From contig CANNLO010000022.1 of the NCBI GenBank assembly GCA_947505055.1, positions 1 to 27,301 on the forward strand: 27,301 nucleotides of DNA, written 5' to 3'. Position numbers and translations under genes: made by a program. Source of the stretch: Methylococcaceae bacterium (GTDB lineage Bacteria; Pseudomonadota; Gammaproteobacteria; Methylococcales; Methylomonadaceae). This document shows, one piece after another, positions 26,112-27,301 of this stretch. The notes under the pieces are model-generated. The model did not search any database and was not told the origin of the DNA. It saw only the letters and a program-made list of their open reading frames with translations. Every line of letters begins with the position of its first letter. Position 1 is the stretch's first letter.

Positions 26112-26663
26112 TCAAAGCTCATAATCATCATAAGTCTTTAACACTTCCGCTTGGGTAATTCCCAAATAACGCAGTGTTGAAGTTGTATTCGAGTGATTTA
26201 GAACCTTGGCAATCTTTTCAACGGGTACGCCATCCTTGTACATAGCCATACCGCGTGATTTACGCATACTGTGGGTGTTTATCGTTAGCCCTAACAGTTC
26301 CCCGGCTTCTTTAAAAACGCGACTGACTGAAACCCGACTCACGGGTTTGTCTTTGGCCCGGTTGCTATGGACTTGAAACAACCAGGTATCAGCAGGATGT
26401 TCATGTTGCCTTCTGACAATGACAAGCATAGCCGCAGAGTTCAGTCGAATGTTCTTGAGTTTTCCTGTTTTTGCTTCGGTCAGTTTTAACGAGCGCTCAT
26501 CAAGATTCAAGTCAGCGTATTTTAGTGTGAGCAGGTCACTAATTCTAAGTGACAAATTGACACCCACTTTCCAAATATCGGCATAGAGCTGTCCAAACTT
26601 TTTGAACAGGACAGCGTGAATCATATCAATTTCAGCTTTATTGGCGGCGTCGACAGCGTTCAT
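26112..26663 (-). CDS. Minimal tyrosine recombinase (catalytic domain only)
   Basis: A 183-aa protein with the complete tyrosine-recombinase active site: R40 (LSLRISDLL), K65 (EAKTGK), H131 and R134 (THSMRKSRG), H157 (LNHSNTTSTL) and Y166 (RYLG). The N-terminal SAM-like core-binding domain of ordinary phage integrases (300-400 aa) is missing, so its size is like FimB/FimE-type invertases. The sequence begins cleanly with MNAVDAANKAEIDMIHAVLF, so it does not look like a truncated fragment, though a lost upstream domain cannot be excluded. No clear ribosome-binding site is visible. The stop is TGA directly abutting that of the RloC-like gene (TGATCA). Just upstream of its start lie several GTTAC/GTAAC inverted repeats that could be its recombination sites. 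Confidence 0.85.
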   Translation of the reverse strand: MNAVDAANKAEIDMIHAVLFKKFGQLYADIWKVGVNLSLRISDLLTLKYADLNLDERSLKLTEAKTGKLKNIRLNSAAMLVIVRRQHEHPADTWLFQVHSNRAKDKPVSRVSVSRVFKEAGELLGLTINTHSMRKSRGMAMYKDGVPVEKIAKVLNHSNTTSTLRYLGITQAEVLKTYDDYEL

Positions 26664-26694
26664 CTTATGTACTATTTTTTTCTTAAATTAACTA

Positions 26695-26705
26695 TATGTT
26701 ACATA
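26695..26705. repeat. Short palindrome TATGT-T-ACATA upstream of the recombinase
   Basis: Perfect 5-bp arms with one central base, about 32 bp upstream of the recombinase ATG. It contains the GTTAC motif shared with the larger inverted repeat at 26750-26780. Confidence 0.35.
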
Positions 26706-26749
26706 GAGTAGCAGTGAAGTATGACAAAGTAAACCTAATCAATCACTTC

Positions 26750-26780
26750 CTAAGTAACATAATGTAATTGTGTTACTTAG
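26750..26780. repeat. Inverted repeat CTAAGTAACA...TGTTACTTAG (candidate recombination site)
   Basis: Perfect 10-bp arms (26750-26759 and 26771-26780) surround an 11-bp AT-rich centre, the geometry of a tyrosine-recombinase core site. It lies 87 bp upstream of the recombinase start and 8 bp left of the miniature element. No second copy was found elsewhere in the window, so its role as an attachment site is unproven. Confidence 0.45.
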
Positions 26781-26788
26781 CCGTGGTT

Positions 26789-27074
26789 GGGGGTGTAAGC
26801 CCTAACCGCCGAAAATTCTGTCCAAGCCATTGGGCAATGGTTTCTAGGTAAAAATCGACAGATTTTCATGTTTTCAGGCATGGGTGTTAAGCCTTAACCT
26901 ATTTTTCACTGGAAAAATATACAAATTGCTCGTGTCTTACACGGTGTTTATGTTTATTGGATTGATAATATCTTAACGACCGTTATTTTGTATACAAAAA
27001 ATTACACTACCAATCAACATGTTACAAATATATTCATGGCGTCGGAAATTTCGGCGGTTTGGGCTTAGACCCCC
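26789..27074. mobile_element. 286-bp miniature inverted-repeat element, Tn3-derived-like (TIME/MITE), with 5-bp target duplication
   Basis: The left end GGGGGTGTAAGCCCTAACCG and the right end (complement from 27074) GGGGGTCTAAGCCCAAACCG begin terminal inverted repeats that match at 29 of the first 34 positions. The direct repeat TGGTT stands at 26784-26788 and at 27075-27079. GGGG-starting long repeats with a 5-bp duplication are hallmarks of Tn3-family transposition. The interior has no ORF. It carries a partial extra copy of the end (GGGTGTTAAGCCTTAACC, 26882-26899), a hairpin CCATTG-GG-CAATGG (26827-26840), and a longer pairing between GAAAATTCTGTC (26811-26822) and GACAGATTTTC (26857-26867). 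It would need a transposase in trans. The family assignment is inference; the inverted repeats and duplication are seen directly. Confidence 0.8.
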
Positions 27075-27079
27075 TGGTT

Positions 27080-27301
27080 AATCAGTGAGCAAACAAAAAA
27101 CCCCCACATCTGTTTTTTGAACCCGATTTTCGTTAAGGAGAACAGAAGCTCCGTAAACTGCGCTACTGTTTATAGCCGTTAGATAGCGAAACAGACAAGA
27201 AAAGCATTTGACTGTTTCTTTTGAGCTTTGCGGTCTGTTGGTAGCACAACTATTGCCCAGTTAATCTGACCTCAATCGCTTGTTGTGTGAATTCTGGCTA
27301 T
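27080..27301. other. No recognised gene
   Basis: No convincing ORF. Small inverted repeats are present: CAAAAAAC (27094-27101) with GTTTTTTG (27112-27119), and GAAACAG with CTGTTTC around 27188-27225. None forms a convincing terminator or RNA gene. Confidence 0.4.

Noticed and set aside
26882..26899. GTTAAGC within the miniature element as an integron core site
   Set aside because: It is better explained as a partial copy of the element's own terminal repeat, and the recombinase has no visible integron-integrase-specific insertion.
26664..27301. tRNA gene or attachment site formed by a tRNA 3' end beside the recombinase
   Set aside because: No cloverleaf or CCA-ending stem was found in either strand of this region.

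Overview
The window looks like a defence-rich chromosomal segment of a gammaproteobacterium. The evidence is an IHF-beta-like protein very close to enterobacterial IhfB, gamma-type SbcC/SbcD, short Shine-Dalgarno spacing and intermediate base composition broken by AT-rich blocks. I cannot name a genus from the sequence; a methylotroph or methanotroph of the Methylococcales is only an impression. No tRNA, rRNA or CRISPR array was seen.

Left part (1-5.6 kb): the C-terminal end of an SRAP-domain protein converges on ihfB (minus strand). Then comes an autoinhibited class II Fic protein with a C-terminal winged helix. A 254-bp MITE-like inverted-repeat element follows, inserted just upstream of the ribosome-binding site of an AT-rich zinc-hook ABC ATPase of the RloC type. 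Next is a small ORF that reads as a DCL/DUF3223 domain joined to the tail of a RelE/ParE toxin.

Central operon (5.65-15.4 kb, plus strand): SNF2-type helicase with a degenerate PLD-like N-terminus, DUF4391 protein, VapB-like antitoxin, VapC PIN toxin, type III methyltransferase Mod, type III restriction subunit Res, then an intrinsic terminator. The spacing (two 4-nt ATGA overlaps; 9 nt between mod and res) supports one cassette: a type III restriction-modification system with an extra helicase module and an embedded toxin-antitoxin pair. The target-recognition region of mod is strikingly AT-rich, as expected from domain swapping.

Right part (15.4-27.3 kb): a YkgJ-type cysteine-cluster protein ends at a large bidirectional terminator. 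It faces an AT-rich minus-strand gene that fuses an HD phosphohydrolase to a GHKL (Hsp90/histidine-kinase-like) ATPase. The sbcD-sbcC pair lies upstream on the same strand. Divergent from sbcD is a second RloC-like zinc-hook ATPase with an R-x3-E...H tRNase-like triad. It abuts, stop codon to stop codon, a minimal tyrosine recombinase of 183 aa that has all six catalytic residues. Beyond the recombinase lie GTTAC-containing inverted repeats and a 286-bp miniature element with about 34-bp terminal inverted repeats and a perfect 5-bp target duplication (TGGTT), which fits a Tn3-derived miniature element.

Taken together, the genes suggest stacked anti-phage layers: DNA discrimination (mod/res plus SNF2/DUF4391), suicidal tRNA or RNA cleavage (two RloC-like proteins, VapC), AMPylation (Fic), possible nucleotide signalling or hydrolysis (HD-GHKL) and DNA-end processing (SbcCD). 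The best candidates for something under-described are the composite SNF2-DUF4391-VapBC-Mod-Res operon and the HD-GHKL fusion.
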